From: Dyadobacter linearis
Lineage (GTDB): Bacteria; Bacteroidota; Bacteroidia; Cytophagales; Spirosomataceae
Length of the DNA stretch: 64,000 nucleotides
Assembly: GCF_907165045.1 (NCBI RefSeq)
Contig: NZ_CAJRAU010000007.1
Coordinates: forward strand, 248,001-312,000
Reading direction: 5' to 3'
Positions 16,971-26,256 of this stretch are shown piece by piece. Numbering within the stretch: position 1 is the stretch's first letter; every line of letters begins with the position of its first letter. The notes under the pieces are model-generated. The model was not told where the DNA came from. It ran no database searches and was given only the letters and a program-made list of their open reading frames with translations. Both the position numbers and the translations under genes were made by a program.

Positions 16971-19130
16971 ATGAAATTCAACGTTTACTTCATCATCACA
17001 TTTCTTTTCTTTTCTGCCAGCGTCAGTTTTGGCCAAAAGGGTCTTCAATTGGTGGTCGATTCCGTCACGCACGAATATAAGGTCGTGGAAACGCCGCTGA
17101 AATCTTCCAACAAACGTACTGCCGCCCGGGATATAACCGTCACGGTCACACCACATGCAGCCAAGCCTGAAAGTATGATCGATATTCACATGGAGATCGG
17201 CGCGGGAACCAACATCGAGGAGATAAGCTCTATTTATTTAACCATTATACCCGATTGCGGCGATGGTTGTATGCAGAACGGATTTGCGCACATCTGGCTC
17301 TCGCCCAGGGCTATTAATAAAACTGCCAGAACGGTGGATCTCGTAATGGGCGGCATGCAGGCGGGTAAGGATTATCGCCTCATGACAGCAGTATTTGGTG
17401 TTGACGGGAGTGCATGCAGCGGTGATGGCTGGATTATTAACCCTTTCAGGACGGACAATGCAGTGAAACGACAGGAGAAAATGCTGCTTGTGATCAATGA
17501 AGAATGGAGAAGCACTGCCGCAATTCAGGAGAAGCTGGATCAATATATTGCTGACGTGAAAGTTACCCGGCCAAATCTTTCGGTTGAAAAATTTCACATG
17601 GAGAGTAACAGTTTCGACAAGAACAGGCTCTTTGAATACATCCGTCAAAATCATCTCACGGACAACATTACATATCTGTTTTTTATCGGTGCTAATGCGG
17701 CTACAACATCTACCCGCCATTTGCTCAATGATGCCGGAAATATCGAGATGACCTTTTCTTCAAGCACTTTTTCCCGCTATACACACCCGCTCTACAAGCA
17801 CTACATTTATGATGCAGAAAACGACGAGATGCGTACGTACAAGTATCTTAATACCTGCTTGTACCCGCCGCAGGAAGTCAGGGAAGCTGTTTTTGAGCAA
17901 ACTAACCCGCTGATATCGATGGGTATGGTCATTCCGGCTCCTAACCTGACGCCGCAGGAGAAGGTCAGTTACGTGACAGATTATTTTACAAAGCTGCACC
18001 GATTCCGAAAAAGGGAGATCTCATTTGACCGGAAAGTCCTGATCACGGACGGTTTTGTAGATGAGCAGAATGTGGTGGCAATGGCGCAGGCAAACGGAAG
18101 GTGGAGTTCGGCCAGTACGGTCGCTTTCGGGCTGGAAAAAGATGCGAACTATTCCGGAGAAGACGCGATATGGAAAGCAGATTACCTGAATAAGCTGGGT
18201 ACGCAATCCTATGAGATTATGAGCCTCAATGTGCACGGCTCGCCCGATTATCAGTCTTTCGGTATTTATAAAGAGGATATTAATAGCCTTCCCGCGCTGA
18301 ATACGCAGGTAATCAGTCTGAGCTCCTGCAACCTTGGGAGTTACGGCTGGGGTAATTACCTGGGCGGCGAATATCTTGGGAAAGGTAATGTCCTGAACGT
18401 AAATTGTTATTCGGATCTGCTGCTGCTGATTACGACGAATGGTGCCAGCGCGCTGGAATATGAGTACCGGAACAACGGCGCATTTACTTTAATGTCGCAG
18501 GGATATGCATTCAGTGATGCGTACCGATATGCAGCCGGATACGTCGAGAGCCAGGTTTTACTGGGCGATCCGCTGGCAACATTGCGCGACTCGGACCCGT
18601 TACCCGTTGTGCTGAAAGATTTTAATGTGACTGCCGAGGGAAGAACCGCTCAGGTTTCGTGGTCAACTACTTCTGAAACGAAAAGTGCGCATTTTGAAGT
18701 GCAGCGGAGTAAAAATGGCAGCGACTGGAAGCAGATCGGCAAAATGGATTCGCAAGGTGAAAGTGCGGCGGAGCATTTTTACAGCTTCACCGACTGCCAA
18801 CCCTATTCGGGTCAGAATTTATACAGGCTGAAAATGGTTGACCTCGACGGGACATTTGCCTATTCAGAGATACGTAACCTGCGATTTGAAGGCGGGGAGG
18901 AAGCTGTTTATCCGAACCCGGTTTCGGACAAGATCTATTTTGACGCGGAAATGCGTGGGCAGATCAAATCTGTGACAGTTGCTGATATTGCAGGAAAGAT
19001 AGTGCTGCGGGTTACCAGCGTTTCTGATCAGGGCATTTCTGTAAAATCATTTGGTACAGGGCTTTACCTGCTGCGGATTTCTAAAATGGACGGAAGTACA
19101 GAAGTAAAAAAGGTGCTGGTAAACAGATAG
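16971..19130 (+). CDS. Gingipain-like (peptidase C25/caspase-fold) protein with T9SS sorting domain
   Basis: 719 residues with a signal peptide (1-21, SVSFGQ), a beta domain, then a caspase-like alpha/beta core. The core shows the clan CD dyad pattern: a His-Gly after a hydrophobic strand (LNVHGSPDY, His422) and a Cys after a second strand (VISLSSCNLGSYG, Cys453), followed by the segment GNVLNVNCYSD...LLGDPLATL found near the end of C25 domains. After it comes a fibronectin-like domain (VVLKDFNVTAEGRTAQVSW...) and the T9SS sorting domain (EEAVYPNPVSDKIYF to VLVNR). Probably a surface or secreted cysteine peptidase; proteolytic activity is inferred from the dyad only. Confidence 0.82.
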   Translation: MKFNVYFIITFLFFSASVSFGQKGLQLVVDSVTHEYKVVETPLKSSNKRTAARDITVTVTPHAAKPESMIDIHMEIGAGTNIEEISSIYLTIIPDCGDGCMQNGFAHIWLSPRAINKTARTVDLVMGGMQAGKDYRLMTAVFGVDGSACSGDGWIINPFRTDNAVKRQEKMLLVINEEWRSTAAIQEKLDQYIADVKVTRPNLSVEKFHMESNSFDKNRLFEYIRQNHLTDNITYLFFIGANAATTSTRHLLNDAGNIEMTFSSSTFSRYTHPLYKHYIYDAENDEMRTYKYLNTCLYPPQEVREAVFEQTNPLISMGMVIPAPNLTPQEKVSYVTDYFTKLHRFRKREISFDRKVLITDGFVDEQNVVAMAQANGRWSSASTVAFGLEKDANYSGEDAIWKADYLNKLGTQSYEIMSLNVHGSPDYQSFGIYKEDINSLPALNTQVISLSSCNLGSYGWGNYLGGEYLGKGNVLNVNCYSDLLLLITTNGASALEYEYRNNGAFTLMSQGYAFSDAYRYAAGYVESQVLLGDPLATLRDSDPLPVVLKDFNVTAEGRTAQVSWSTTSETKSAHFEVQRSKNGSDWKQIGKMDSQGESAAEHFYSFTDCQPYSGQNLYRLKMVDLDGTFAYSEIRNLRFEGGEEAVYPNPVSDKIYFDAEMRGQIKSVTVADIAGKIVLRVTSVSDQGISVKSFGTGLYLLRISKMDGSTEVKKVLVNR

Positions 19131-19142
19131 TGCGTTCCTGCC

Positions 19143-19553
19143 TTATTCCCTGACGTATTTCGATTTGTTTTCAGGGGAGCAAATACTCAGGGTCATCTCG
19201 TTGGGTTGCAGATCGACATTCCAGGTAGGGCAGTCGGCGCAAATGCTGAGGAAGGGTTCAATGGCCGGCTCACTTTTGAGTTGAATCGTGAAGTGGTCGC
19301 CATTGATCCGGAGATAGCTCGGTCCGCAAAACCGCCGTTTTCCTTCCGAATTGACTACTTCACCGTATTTGCTGAAATAGATATAAATAGAATCGGCGCT
19401 CTTATCCTGTGTGACGATCTTGCCTCCCTGTAAATGTTCCGTGGAAACCAGTTTCCATTTTCCCACGAGTCCCTGGGGAGCTACTTCAATTTCATCTTTT
19501 TTACACGCAAGCAGGCACGTGAAGATTAATAGGAAGGATAAAGCGAGTTTCAT
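19143..19553 (-). CDS. Small lipoprotein, lipocalin-like
   Basis: ATG at 19553 (MKLALSFLLIFTCLLACKKDE) gives a lipoprotein signal with lipobox LLAC; an upstream in-frame ATG would precede it by nine residues. The 136-residue product begins its mature part with GLVGKWKLVSTE, the usual opening of Bacteroidota lipocalin-like lipoproteins, and contains four further cysteines (CGPSYL, ICADCPTW, SICSPE) that could form disulfides. Function unknown. It converges with the C25-like gene, with 12 bp between stops. Confidence 0.75.
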   Translation of the reverse strand: MKLALSFLLIFTCLLACKKDEIEVAPQGLVGKWKLVSTEHLQGGKIVTQDKSADSIYIYFSKYGEVVNSEGKRRFCGPSYLRINGDHFTIQLKSEPAIEPFLSICADCPTWNVDLQPNEMTLSICSPENKSKYVRE

Positions 19554-19741
19554 AATCAGGTCAGTTTTATCCTCAGACACATGTGGGCTGGAATAAGTTG
19601 GTTACCGGGTAGAAAGAATTTTAGTAAAAGTATTTTGAGTTTAACTATTAAAACTAATTAGTACGACTTCTTACGAATGAAAACTTTGAAAGATTTTATA
19701 TAATTCTTATCATTACCGACAGTTACATGCCTCTGTCAATA

Positions 19742-20365
19742 ATGAAACATTCTTTACTCTCAACGTTATTAATTGTACTACTGTGCTTTCCTGAACCTGC
19801 CTCCGCACAAAAAGCGGGACTTCCTTATAACAGGTTTACCGGCGAGATCACGCAAACCAAAGTTGTCCAGACCGGACAATCGAAAGCAAAAACCTGTCAG
19901 GCATTAAGGTCCTGGATCTTCAAAACCTACCCTAACTATCGGGAGATCATGAAGGTTGACGATCCCGGTACCGGCAAGATCGTTTATCAGGATAAAGAAC
20001 CGATCGTTTCCGGGAAGTTCAAATCATTCAGCTACCGCGTTTCGATCGATGTGAAAGACGGGCTTTACAGCTGTACCATCGATCAGGTGCGGACATTAGG
20101 CCCCGGTTCGACGGAATTCACGTCTGCGGATATGGATTTTCCCACAATAGGGATTTTCAAGAAGGACCTGGATGATGTTGAACGGGACATTTCTTATACT
20201 ACAAACAAACGCGAGCTGGCGAAACTTTATAAAGAGCGCCGCACGCTGAAATCGTTTTTGCTGGACTACCACAAGTCGCACCAGACTATGCTTGCGCAGT
20301 TCAATATGATCCAGAACGGGCTCCGGTTAGCGGTAAACGGCATTGGGCCGCTGGCGGCAAAGTGA
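19742..20365 (+). CDS. DUF4468-like exported protein
   Basis: ATG at 19742 (MKHSLLSTLLIV) is preferred over ATG at 19727 because it starts a clean signal peptide ending ASAQ. The 207-residue protein has the DUF4468 pattern: a helix with ALRSWIFKTYPN, then beta strands TGKIVYQDKEPIVSGKFKSF and YRVSIDVKDGLYSCTIDQV (a TBP-like fold). The C-terminal half is charged and helical, with possible coiled coil (residues about 140-175). Bacteroidota carry many such periplasmic proteins of unknown function. No clear operon partner. Confidence 0.72.
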   Translation: MKHSLLSTLLIVLLCFPEPASAQKAGLPYNRFTGEITQTKVVQTGQSKAKTCQALRSWIFKTYPNYREIMKVDDPGTGKIVYQDKEPIVSGKFKSFSYRVSIDVKDGLYSCTIDQVRTLGPGSTEFTSADMDFPTIGIFKKDLDDVERDISYTTNKRELAKLYKERRTLKSFLLDYHKSHQTMLAQFNMIQNGLRLAVNGIGPLAAK

Positions 20366-20489
20366 TGTATCCTGGCGCAATGCGTAAATCGCCTTCACTC
20401 GGATCTTGCAAAAAAAACCGAAAATGAATACCTTCGGATGTACCCTGGCACCTGCCTTTGGGTGTTTCTGCTGATTTAAAAGCTGCCAA

Positions 20490-21344
20490 ATGTTTTCTTT
20501 CAAGTCCTTCTTTTCGCAACTGTTTGGTTCAAACGGAGATAAACGCGTTGCTGATAATTCCCATTATTTGTCACTTTGCTGTATTGTAAAAGATGAAAAC
20601 GATTATCTCGCGGAGTGGCTGGATTACCATCTGAAAATAGGCGTGACGCACTTTTTCATTTACGATAATGGAAGTAAGGTTCCTATTGAAGAGACAATCA
20701 AATCGCTGGGACTCACTGATATTGTGACAGTAACCAGAATCCCCGGCAGAAACAAGCACGTAAAAGCATATCAGCATTGCCTCGATCATTACGGGAACAG
20801 CTCGCAGTGGATAGGATTTATTGATACTGACGAATTTATAGTGCCGAAAACCGGTGATCCCGATTTTACCAAACTGCTGAACAAATATGAATCTTATGGT
20901 GGGCTGGGAATTAGCTGGCTGATTTTCGGCTCGAACGGGCACCAGTCAAAACCTTCCGCAGGTCAGCTCGTGAGTTTTACAAAACGGTCGGAAACTGATT
21001 TTTTAGCGAACAAACACATTAAGAGTATTGTACAGCCGCGGTTTGTGAAGTCGGCTTACAAATCGCATTGTTTCAAATATAAACCGGGTTATTACTGTGT
21101 AAATGAGCACGGTGTGAAGATCGAAGACTCTTTCGCCGAGCCGAGTATTGATACCGTGCAACTCAATCACTACTATTGCCGCTCTCTGGGGGAATATCAG
21201 GAAAAGATAAAAAGGGGGATCAGCGACACAAAAAGGGAGCGGAAACTGGACGAATTTTACTACCACGACGGAGAATCGAACAAAGTGGAAGATCGGGCGA
21301 TACTTGACATTCTGGCCCGGACTCAGGCCAGAACATCAGAGTAA
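20490..21344 (+). CDS. GT92/DUF23-like glycosyltransferase
   Basis: 284 residues, no signal peptide. The motif order is that of family 92-type and related GT-A enzymes: LCCIVKDENDYLAEWLDYH (start of the nucleotide-sugar fold), THFFIYDNGS, WIGFIDTDEFIV (the DxD metal site, D-T-D), GISWLIFGSNGH, and the late His-Tyr segment VQLNHYYCRSLGEYQEK. The likely reaction is sugar transfer to a glycan or lipid on the cytoplasmic face of the membrane; donor and acceptor are unknown. It stands alone, with no polysaccharide genes adjacent. Confidence 0.85.
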   Translation: MFSFKSFFSQLFGSNGDKRVADNSHYLSLCCIVKDENDYLAEWLDYHLKIGVTHFFIYDNGSKVPIEETIKSLGLTDIVTVTRIPGRNKHVKAYQHCLDHYGNSSQWIGFIDTDEFIVPKTGDPDFTKLLNKYESYGGLGISWLIFGSNGHQSKPSAGQLVSFTKRSETDFLANKHIKSIVQPRFVKSAYKSHCFKYKPGYYCVNEHGVKIEDSFAEPSIDTVQLNHYYCRSLGEYQEKIKRGISDTKRERKLDEFYYHDGESNKVEDRAILDILARTQARTSE

Positions 21345-21375
21345 CGTCAGCTTTTCTTTATTCTTAATACTTCAT

Positions 21376-22497
21376 TTAAATATCCTTAGCCGGGATCTTC
21401 CACCTTTTCATGATGATCTTGGCTGAATATCGTTTGAGGTGATATTGCTCTGGTTCACCGATTAAAAAGCCGAATGCTTTCATCGAAGGCACCGCGTCGA
21501 AAACCACCTTTAACACAGCTGTAATCGGGATAGCGAGGATCAGACCCGCCAGACCAAAGAGCATTCCGCCTAATAGCAAGCCAACGAGCGCCATCAACGG
21601 ATTGATACTCACTTTCCCTCCTACAATATTAGGGGTGAGGAAGTTACCTTCCAGAAACTGAACGACCTGAAACCATGCCACTACGCCCAATGCATACCAG
21701 GCGCTGTCTTTGGTAGCCAGTGCAAAAAGCGCGGGCAATACCGACCCGATCGCAATCCCGATGTAGGGTAATAACATAAGCAGAGAAGCCAGAATGCCAA
21801 AAAACCATGCATAAGGTATACCAAGAACCAGTAGTCCGACCGTATTGAGGATCGCGACGATGCCCATTACAGTTACGAGGCCCACGAGGTAGCTTTGAAC
21901 TACATAATAGATCTTGTCGAGTACCTGGCTCACCAGCTCTTTGGAAGCGGAAGCGAACGCGTGAAAGAAAAATTCACGGAAGAAATCGCGGTAGTACAGC
22001 AGAAAGAAAGTGAATAGCGGCACGATGATCACACCAGCCAGAATGCCGCCGACAGAGCCGAACGCAGTACTGATGATCATGCCTGCATTACCGACCACCT
22101 TGTTGGAAAACGCAGTGATCTGTTTGGTGATTTCGCCTTCTTCAACACCAAAACGCACAGTAACCCATTTCTGGATCGTTTCCAGAATGTGTACGAAACG
22201 AACCTGGATATCACTTCCATTAGCTCCGATAACAATCACCTGATGAATAATAAACCACACCAGAAACCCGATCAGGATAATAGCGATGATCACGGAAAGC
22301 AAGGAGGCGGTGACGCGGTTGATCTTGTACTTTTCAAAAAACCGGGTAACGGGAAATAGGGAAATCGCGAGCAGAATAGAGAACATGAGCGGGACTACTA
22401 CACTTTGCATGGCATAAAGCAAGGCGATAATCAGCACGAGGCTCAGTAAAGATGCCGCCAGATTGATGCTGCGGCTGTTTTCAGAAAGTCTTATCAT
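21376..22497 (-). CDS. AI-2E family transporter-like membrane protein
   Basis: 373 residues with about seven to eight membrane helices. Conserved family segments are visible: MFSILLAISLFPVTRFFEKY near the N-terminus, YLVGLVTVMGIVAILNTVGLLVLGIPYAW, LPYIGIAIGSVLPALFALAT and EGNFLTPNIVGGKVSINPL, then GLAGLILAIPITAVLKVVFD. The family (PF01594) was named after a proposed autoinducer-2 exporter, but several members are Na+/H+ antiporters, so the substrate here is open. It is divergent from apbE, about 68 bp apart. Confidence 0.9.
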   Translation of the reverse strand: MIRLSENSRSINLAASLLSLVLIIALLYAMQSVVVPLMFSILLAISLFPVTRFFEKYKINRVTASLLSVIIAIILIGFLVWFIIHQVIVIGANGSDIQVRFVHILETIQKWVTVRFGVEEGEITKQITAFSNKVVGNAGMIISTAFGSVGGILAGVIIVPLFTFFLLYYRDFFREFFFHAFASASKELVSQVLDKIYYVVQSYLVGLVTVMGIVAILNTVGLLVLGIPYAWFFGILASLLMLLPYIGIAIGSVLPALFALATKDSAWYALGVVAWFQVVQFLEGNFLTPNIVGGKVSINPLMALVGLLLGGMLFGLAGLILAIPITAVLKVVFDAVPSMKAFGFLIGEPEQYHLKRYSAKIIMKRWKIPAKDI

Positions 22498-22545
22498 AAA
22501 TTCGAGATGGTTATCATGATATACAGTATTAATTTGGTGCCAGGG

Positions 22546-22553
22546 TATATTTG
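22546..22553 (+). promoter_or_regulatory. Candidate -7 box of apbE (TATATTTG)
   Basis: TATATTTG matches the Bacteroidota -7 consensus TAnnTTTG and lies 12 bp before the apbE ATG, so the transcript leader would be very short. No good -33 TTG lies 17-23 bp upstream. Confidence 0.4.
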
Positions 22554-22565
22554 CCCTTTAATGCT

Positions 22566-23558
22566 ATGAAAAAATTACTGACTATCGCCGCTCTTCTGAT
22601 CACGCTCACTGCCCACGCACAGGCTTTGCGCAAGCGTACTACCATGTTAATGGGCGCGAGGTTTGATATTACAATTGTCGCTAAAGATTCACTCACTGCC
22701 GAGCGCAGCATTGATACCGTAATTACGGAGATTACCCGCATCGAGAACCTGATTTCAGACTGGATACCTTCTTCGCAGGTTTCGCAGGTGAATGCCCATG
22801 CAGGAATACGTCCGGTGCGGGTAGATAAGGAGGTTTTTGGGCTGACCGAACGGGCGATCGCTCTTTCCGAACTGACTGGCGGCGCTTTCGATATAAGCTT
22901 TGCGGCAATGGACAGAATATGGAAGTTCGACGGTTCGATGACCAGAATGCCAACGAAAGCCGCTATTCAGAAGTCAGTCGAAAAGGTGGGATATAAGAAC
23001 ATCATCCTCGATCGCGGGCAATCTACTATTTTTTTGAAATACAAAGGCATGAAGATCGGCTTCGGCGCATTGGGAGAAGGTTATGCGACAGACAAATGCC
23101 GGGATATGATGCTTGAAAAGGGTATTAACGCAGGTATAGTGAACGGTTCGGGGGATATGAGCGCCTGGGGGAAGCAGCCCGACGGAAGCGACTGGGTGAT
23201 CGGGATCAACGATCCAGCGAAGTCAGGCGAGCTTTTCGCCATTGTGCCGCTGCGGGAAGGCGCGGTGGTCACCTCGGGGAGTTATGAGAAATTTGTGGTG
23301 TTGAATGGAAAACGCTACTCCCATATTATAAATCCCGCCACGGGCTACCCGGCCACCGGACTCACGAGCGTCACCGTTTTTGGCCCCAGCGCAGAGCAGG
23401 CAAATGGTTTCAGCACGTCGATCATGGTTTTGGGTAAAAAGGCGGGGCTGGAAATGCTGGCAAAGTTTCCGGAATTCAGCTGTTTGCTAATTACCGACAA
23501 AGGTAAAGTAGTGACTTCACCGAATTTTGATATTTCCAGATACAAAACGGATCAGTAG
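22566..23558 (+). CDS. apbE: FAD:protein FMN transferase (ApbE)
   Basis: 330 residues from ATG 22566 (MKKLLTIAALLITLTAHAQ), an exported enzyme; an in-frame TTG at 22551 gives a poorer start. ApbE transfers FMN from FAD to a Ser/Thr of extracytoplasmic redox proteins. Visible family motifs: MGARFDITIV, GGAFDISFAAMDRIWKFDG, GFGALGEGYATDK, NGSGDMSAWGKQPDG, EGAVVTSGSYEKF and the metal/FAD segment YSHIINPATGYPA. It converges with the PepSY-flavodoxin reductase gene (stops overlap by 7 bp), and the DUF2271 gene beyond it may encode its substrate. Confidence 0.95.
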   Translation: MKKLLTIAALLITLTAHAQALRKRTTMLMGARFDITIVAKDSLTAERSIDTVITEITRIENLISDWIPSSQVSQVNAHAGIRPVRVDKEVFGLTERAIALSELTGGAFDISFAAMDRIWKFDGSMTRMPTKAAIQKSVEKVGYKNIILDRGQSTIFLKYKGMKIGFGALGEGYATDKCRDMMLEKGINAGIVNGSGDMSAWGKQPDGSDWVIGINDPAKSGELFAIVPLREGAVVTSGSYEKFVVLNGKRYSHIINPATGYPATGLTSVTVFGPSAEQANGFSTSIMVLGKKAGLEMLAKFPEFSCLLITDKGKVVTSPNFDISRYKTDQ

Positions 23559-25747
23559 CAGTCCATCAAAATCTGGCTGCGCGACTGGTAATAGCTTACA
23601 CTTTTCCCCAGCCGGTCCTGGCAGATCTGTTCCAGGAGTTCGATTACATTCGTTTGCATGGAAAGCGAGCCGCAAAGCATAATCACCCCTTCTTTATTCA
23701 AAACCTCGGCTACCAGCAGCTCGTCGCGGCTGAGCAGGTCTTTTACATATTGCTTTTCACCTTCACGCGAATAGGCGATTTGCAGGCTGCGCAGCTTGTG
23801 ATCGGCCACATTCTTATCAATACTATTTTTATATAAACCAAAAGAAGCCCGGTCGCGGAAGCCGCAATATAAATAGGTATCTGCATTCGGTTTCTGCTGA
23901 TCGATCATACCCAGAAACGGTGCGATACCGGTTCCGTTCGAGATCATGATCACGGAAGTAGCCCGTTGCGGAAAATGGAAATGCGGGTTACTCACAATGC
24001 GGGCATTGAGCAAACTTCCGGTACCGAGGCGATACAGATATTCGGAGCCAAGTCCCTGCTCGTGCAGCTTTACACTCAGCTGGATATCTTTCCCGATCTT
24101 CCCGATTGAATATAGCCGCTCGCGGTGATCGTTTGCCGGATAAATTGCGAGCAGGTCGCCCGAAGTAAAGTTGGTGCGACGCTTGGGTTTCAGTTTTATC
24201 AAAAATGATTCTCCCGGTTTCTCGATCTCAGTTTTTTCTACTACTATCAAAGATTGCAGAGGATCTTGTCTCGTAACCATGGACCCGCTATCAACGGTGA
24301 GCGGAATCCCCGCGTGCTGGGACCAGGTAGTGGCCCACTGCCCAAATTCCTCCGGCGATTTGTCATTGACCGTATGGATTTCCAATAGAGGCACCGCCCA
24401 TTTCTGTTTAGCAAAAAGGTTATCTGCTTCAAAAGCGAACTTGCAAAAATCGGGATAGCCGTGCGACCCGAAACCGACCACTGAATAGTGGACTGAATTC
24501 GGCTGCGGATATTTTTCCAGCACTTTGGCAAACTGCGCAGCATTGGTAGGAGGGTTACCCAGCCCGTAAGTCGCCGACATCACGATCATGTGCGAAGCTT
24601 TTGGGAAAACGGTATAATTATTCAGTTCAGTCACAAAAGCGGCTTTCCCACTTCCGATCAATTGCTTGTGAATCGCATTTGCATAACCGAACGTACTTCC
24701 ATTTTCGGAACCTACCAGAATGATATATTCACTTTCGGCTGCACTATACTTATTCCTGACCCGGCCGGCGCGGCGTTTCAATGTGATCGCAAATCCGGAG
24801 TAGATGAAAAAGAGGATATTGGCTGATGCAATCGCGATTATGATCGCCCACACAGCATTGGTCCGCCCGGTGTGTAAATCTAAGCTCAGCTCAGTGAGTA
24901 TAGTTGCGGAAGGATATTTAACAGTGGTCAGAATATCGCCAGTAATCTGATTTACAGTCAGTTCCCGATCTTTCAGTTTGAGCGTGTAATAATCTTCGGG
25001 ATCTTCGGAAAAAGGAAATTCGATTGTCTGTACTTCTGAAAGTCTGGTTTTTCTAAAAATTTCAAATTCTGCCGCATTTTTTACGGGCTCTTCGCGGATA
25101 GCGTCGAAGTCTACGTCTGCTGAAATCCTGGCCGTATCAATGAGTCCGAAACGGGCGAGGGAAAGGTAAGTTCCGCTTAATGCAAGAATAAAGATCGGGA
25201 TCAGCGACAGCCGGCCGAGCACGACGTGGTAGTATTGCGCAAAGTTCTCGTTAACGATTTTAGTGAAAAACCGTTTGAATCCCCGCTGCCGCTGCACGAT
25301 CAGCATCGTTCCCGAAACTGTGATTAGCAAGAGTAGAAATGCGGTCAGTCCTACAAAAAAACGGCCCGCTTCATGCAGAAAAAGGGAGCGGTGCAGCGCC
25401 GTAACCCATTCGAAAAATTCACTTTTTGGCTCGGGAACACCCAGGATTTTGCCTGTTGCGGGATCAACGTAGGCAAGCAGTTTTTTACCATCATTACCAC
25501 TTCCCTGAACCTGCACAAACTCGTTTGCATCAACCGAAAGCGAGCTGATCCCGGGATATTGCTTTCTGAGCAGGGGAAGGGTAGTGGAGAGATTTGTTTC
25601 ACTGAAATGCTCGGACCGATAGGATTGCAGCTTTTCAGATATGGGTTGAAAAGCCAGCAGGATACCGGTTACAGAAGCGAGGGTCAGCAAAAGAAAAGAA
25701 GATACAGCCAGGGCTAAGTGGCTGTATCTCCATATCGAAATGGTCAT
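23552..25747 (-). CDS. PepSY membrane protein fused to flavodoxin and NADPH-flavin reductase domains
   Basis: 731 residues. Residues 1-335 form a PepSY-associated membrane region: TM at about 10-32, PepSY-like periplasmic parts (GISSLSVDANEFVQV, YVDPATGKILG; a second near 240-285), TM helices near 130, 180 and 300. A flavodoxin domain follows (about 343-485: VGSENGSTFGYANAIHKQL, SATYGLGNPPTNA), then an FAD/NADPH reductase module of the sulfite reductase alpha/P450 reductase type (RLYSIGKIG, ISNGTGIAPFLGM, YLYCGFR, MLCGS). It probably carries electrons from cytoplasmic NADPH across the membrane to periplasmic acceptors such as ferric chelates or flavoproteins. Fifteen bp separate it from the DUF2271 gene, so they are cotranscribed. 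Confidence 0.9.
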   Translation of the reverse strand: MTISIWRYSHLALAVSSFLLLTLASVTGILLAFQPISEKLQSYRSEHFSETNLSTTLPLLRKQYPGISSLSVDANEFVQVQGSGNDGKKLLAYVDPATGKILGVPEPKSEFFEWVTALHRSLFLHEAGRFFVGLTAFLLLLITVSGTMLIVQRQRGFKRFFTKIVNENFAQYYHVVLGRLSLIPIFILALSGTYLSLARFGLIDTARISADVDFDAIREEPVKNAAEFEIFRKTRLSEVQTIEFPFSEDPEDYYTLKLKDRELTVNQITGDILTTVKYPSATILTELSLDLHTGRTNAVWAIIIAIASANILFFIYSGFAITLKRRAGRVRNKYSAAESEYIILVGSENGSTFGYANAIHKQLIGSGKAAFVTELNNYTVFPKASHMIVMSATYGLGNPPTNAAQFAKVLEKYPQPNSVHYSVVGFGSHGYPDFCKFAFEADNLFAKQKWAVPLLEIHTVNDKSPEEFGQWATTWSQHAGIPLTVDSGSMVTRQDPLQSLIVVEKTEIEKPGESFLIKLKPKRRTNFTSGDLLAIYPANDHRERLYSIGKIGKDIQLSVKLHEQGLGSEYLYRLGTGSLLNARIVSNPHFHFPQRATSVIMISNGTGIAPFLGMIDQQKPNADTYLYCGFRDRASFGLYKNSIDKNVADHKLRSLQIAYSREGEKQYVKDLLSRDELLVAEVLNKEGVIMLCGSLSMQTNVIELLEQICQDRLGKSVSYYQSRSQILMDCY

Positions 25748-25762
25748 AAATTACTCGGAACA

Positions 25763-26251
25763 TTAATTGGGGCTGAAACGAACATAGCGGATGTAGCCGG
25801 TACCTTCGTTTTTGGCGGAAAGGGATTCCGTTGTCAGCGGAATTTCCAGGTCTTTCACATGGTAAGCTTTGTCTTCTACCGCGCTTTCAAACCGGAGTTT
25901 ATAGCCGGCATTGATCTTGGAAGCTTCAATCTCGATCACATTCACACTGCGGTCGCCGCCGGTCACCGAAGCGCCCGTGATCGCGCTGATATTTCCGGGT
26001 TTTTTAGACTGGAACTTGTGCCACTCTTTCATGCTGTTGTACCACTTTTTATCGGGACCAAGCACGTAAAGCGTCTTTTCGTATGCACCTTTCGCATTCA
26101 TCAGTGAGATTACGATATAGGCGCCTTCGCCCATGTAGTTCGTCATCTGGATCATGCATTTATATTTATTCGTGCCTTGCGCCGTTGCAGCGTTGGAGCG
26201 GGCAAATGTGAGCGCGAGGAAAAGCAGGGTTATTTTAAATAAACTGGACAT
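25763..26251 (-). CDS. DUF2271 exported protein with possible flavinylation motif
   Basis: 162 residues with a signal peptide (1-25, ending ATAQ). The body matches the DUF2271 layout: MTNYMGEGAYIVISLMN, TLYVLGPDKKWYNSMKEWHKF, then a loop and beta strands to the end. In the loop, ITGASVTGG (residues 91-99) contains T-G-A-S-x-T, which fits the core [S/T]-G-A-[S/T]-x-[S/T] of ApbE target sites; the upstream Asp of the usual motif is Ser89 here. With apbE and a PepSY-flavoreductase next door, an FMN-carrying periplasmic electron acceptor is a reasonable inference. Gaps are 5 bp to the ankyrin gene and 15 bp to the reductase gene. Confidence 0.83.
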   Translation of the reverse strand: MSSLFKITLLFLALTFARSNAATAQGTNKYKCMIQMTNYMGEGAYIVISLMNAKGAYEKTLYVLGPDKKWYNSMKEWHKFQSKKPGNISAITGASVTGGDRSVNVIEIEASKINAGYKLRFESAVEDKAYHVKDLEIPLTTESLSAKNEGTGYIRYVRFSPN

Positions 26252-26256
26252 GAAAA

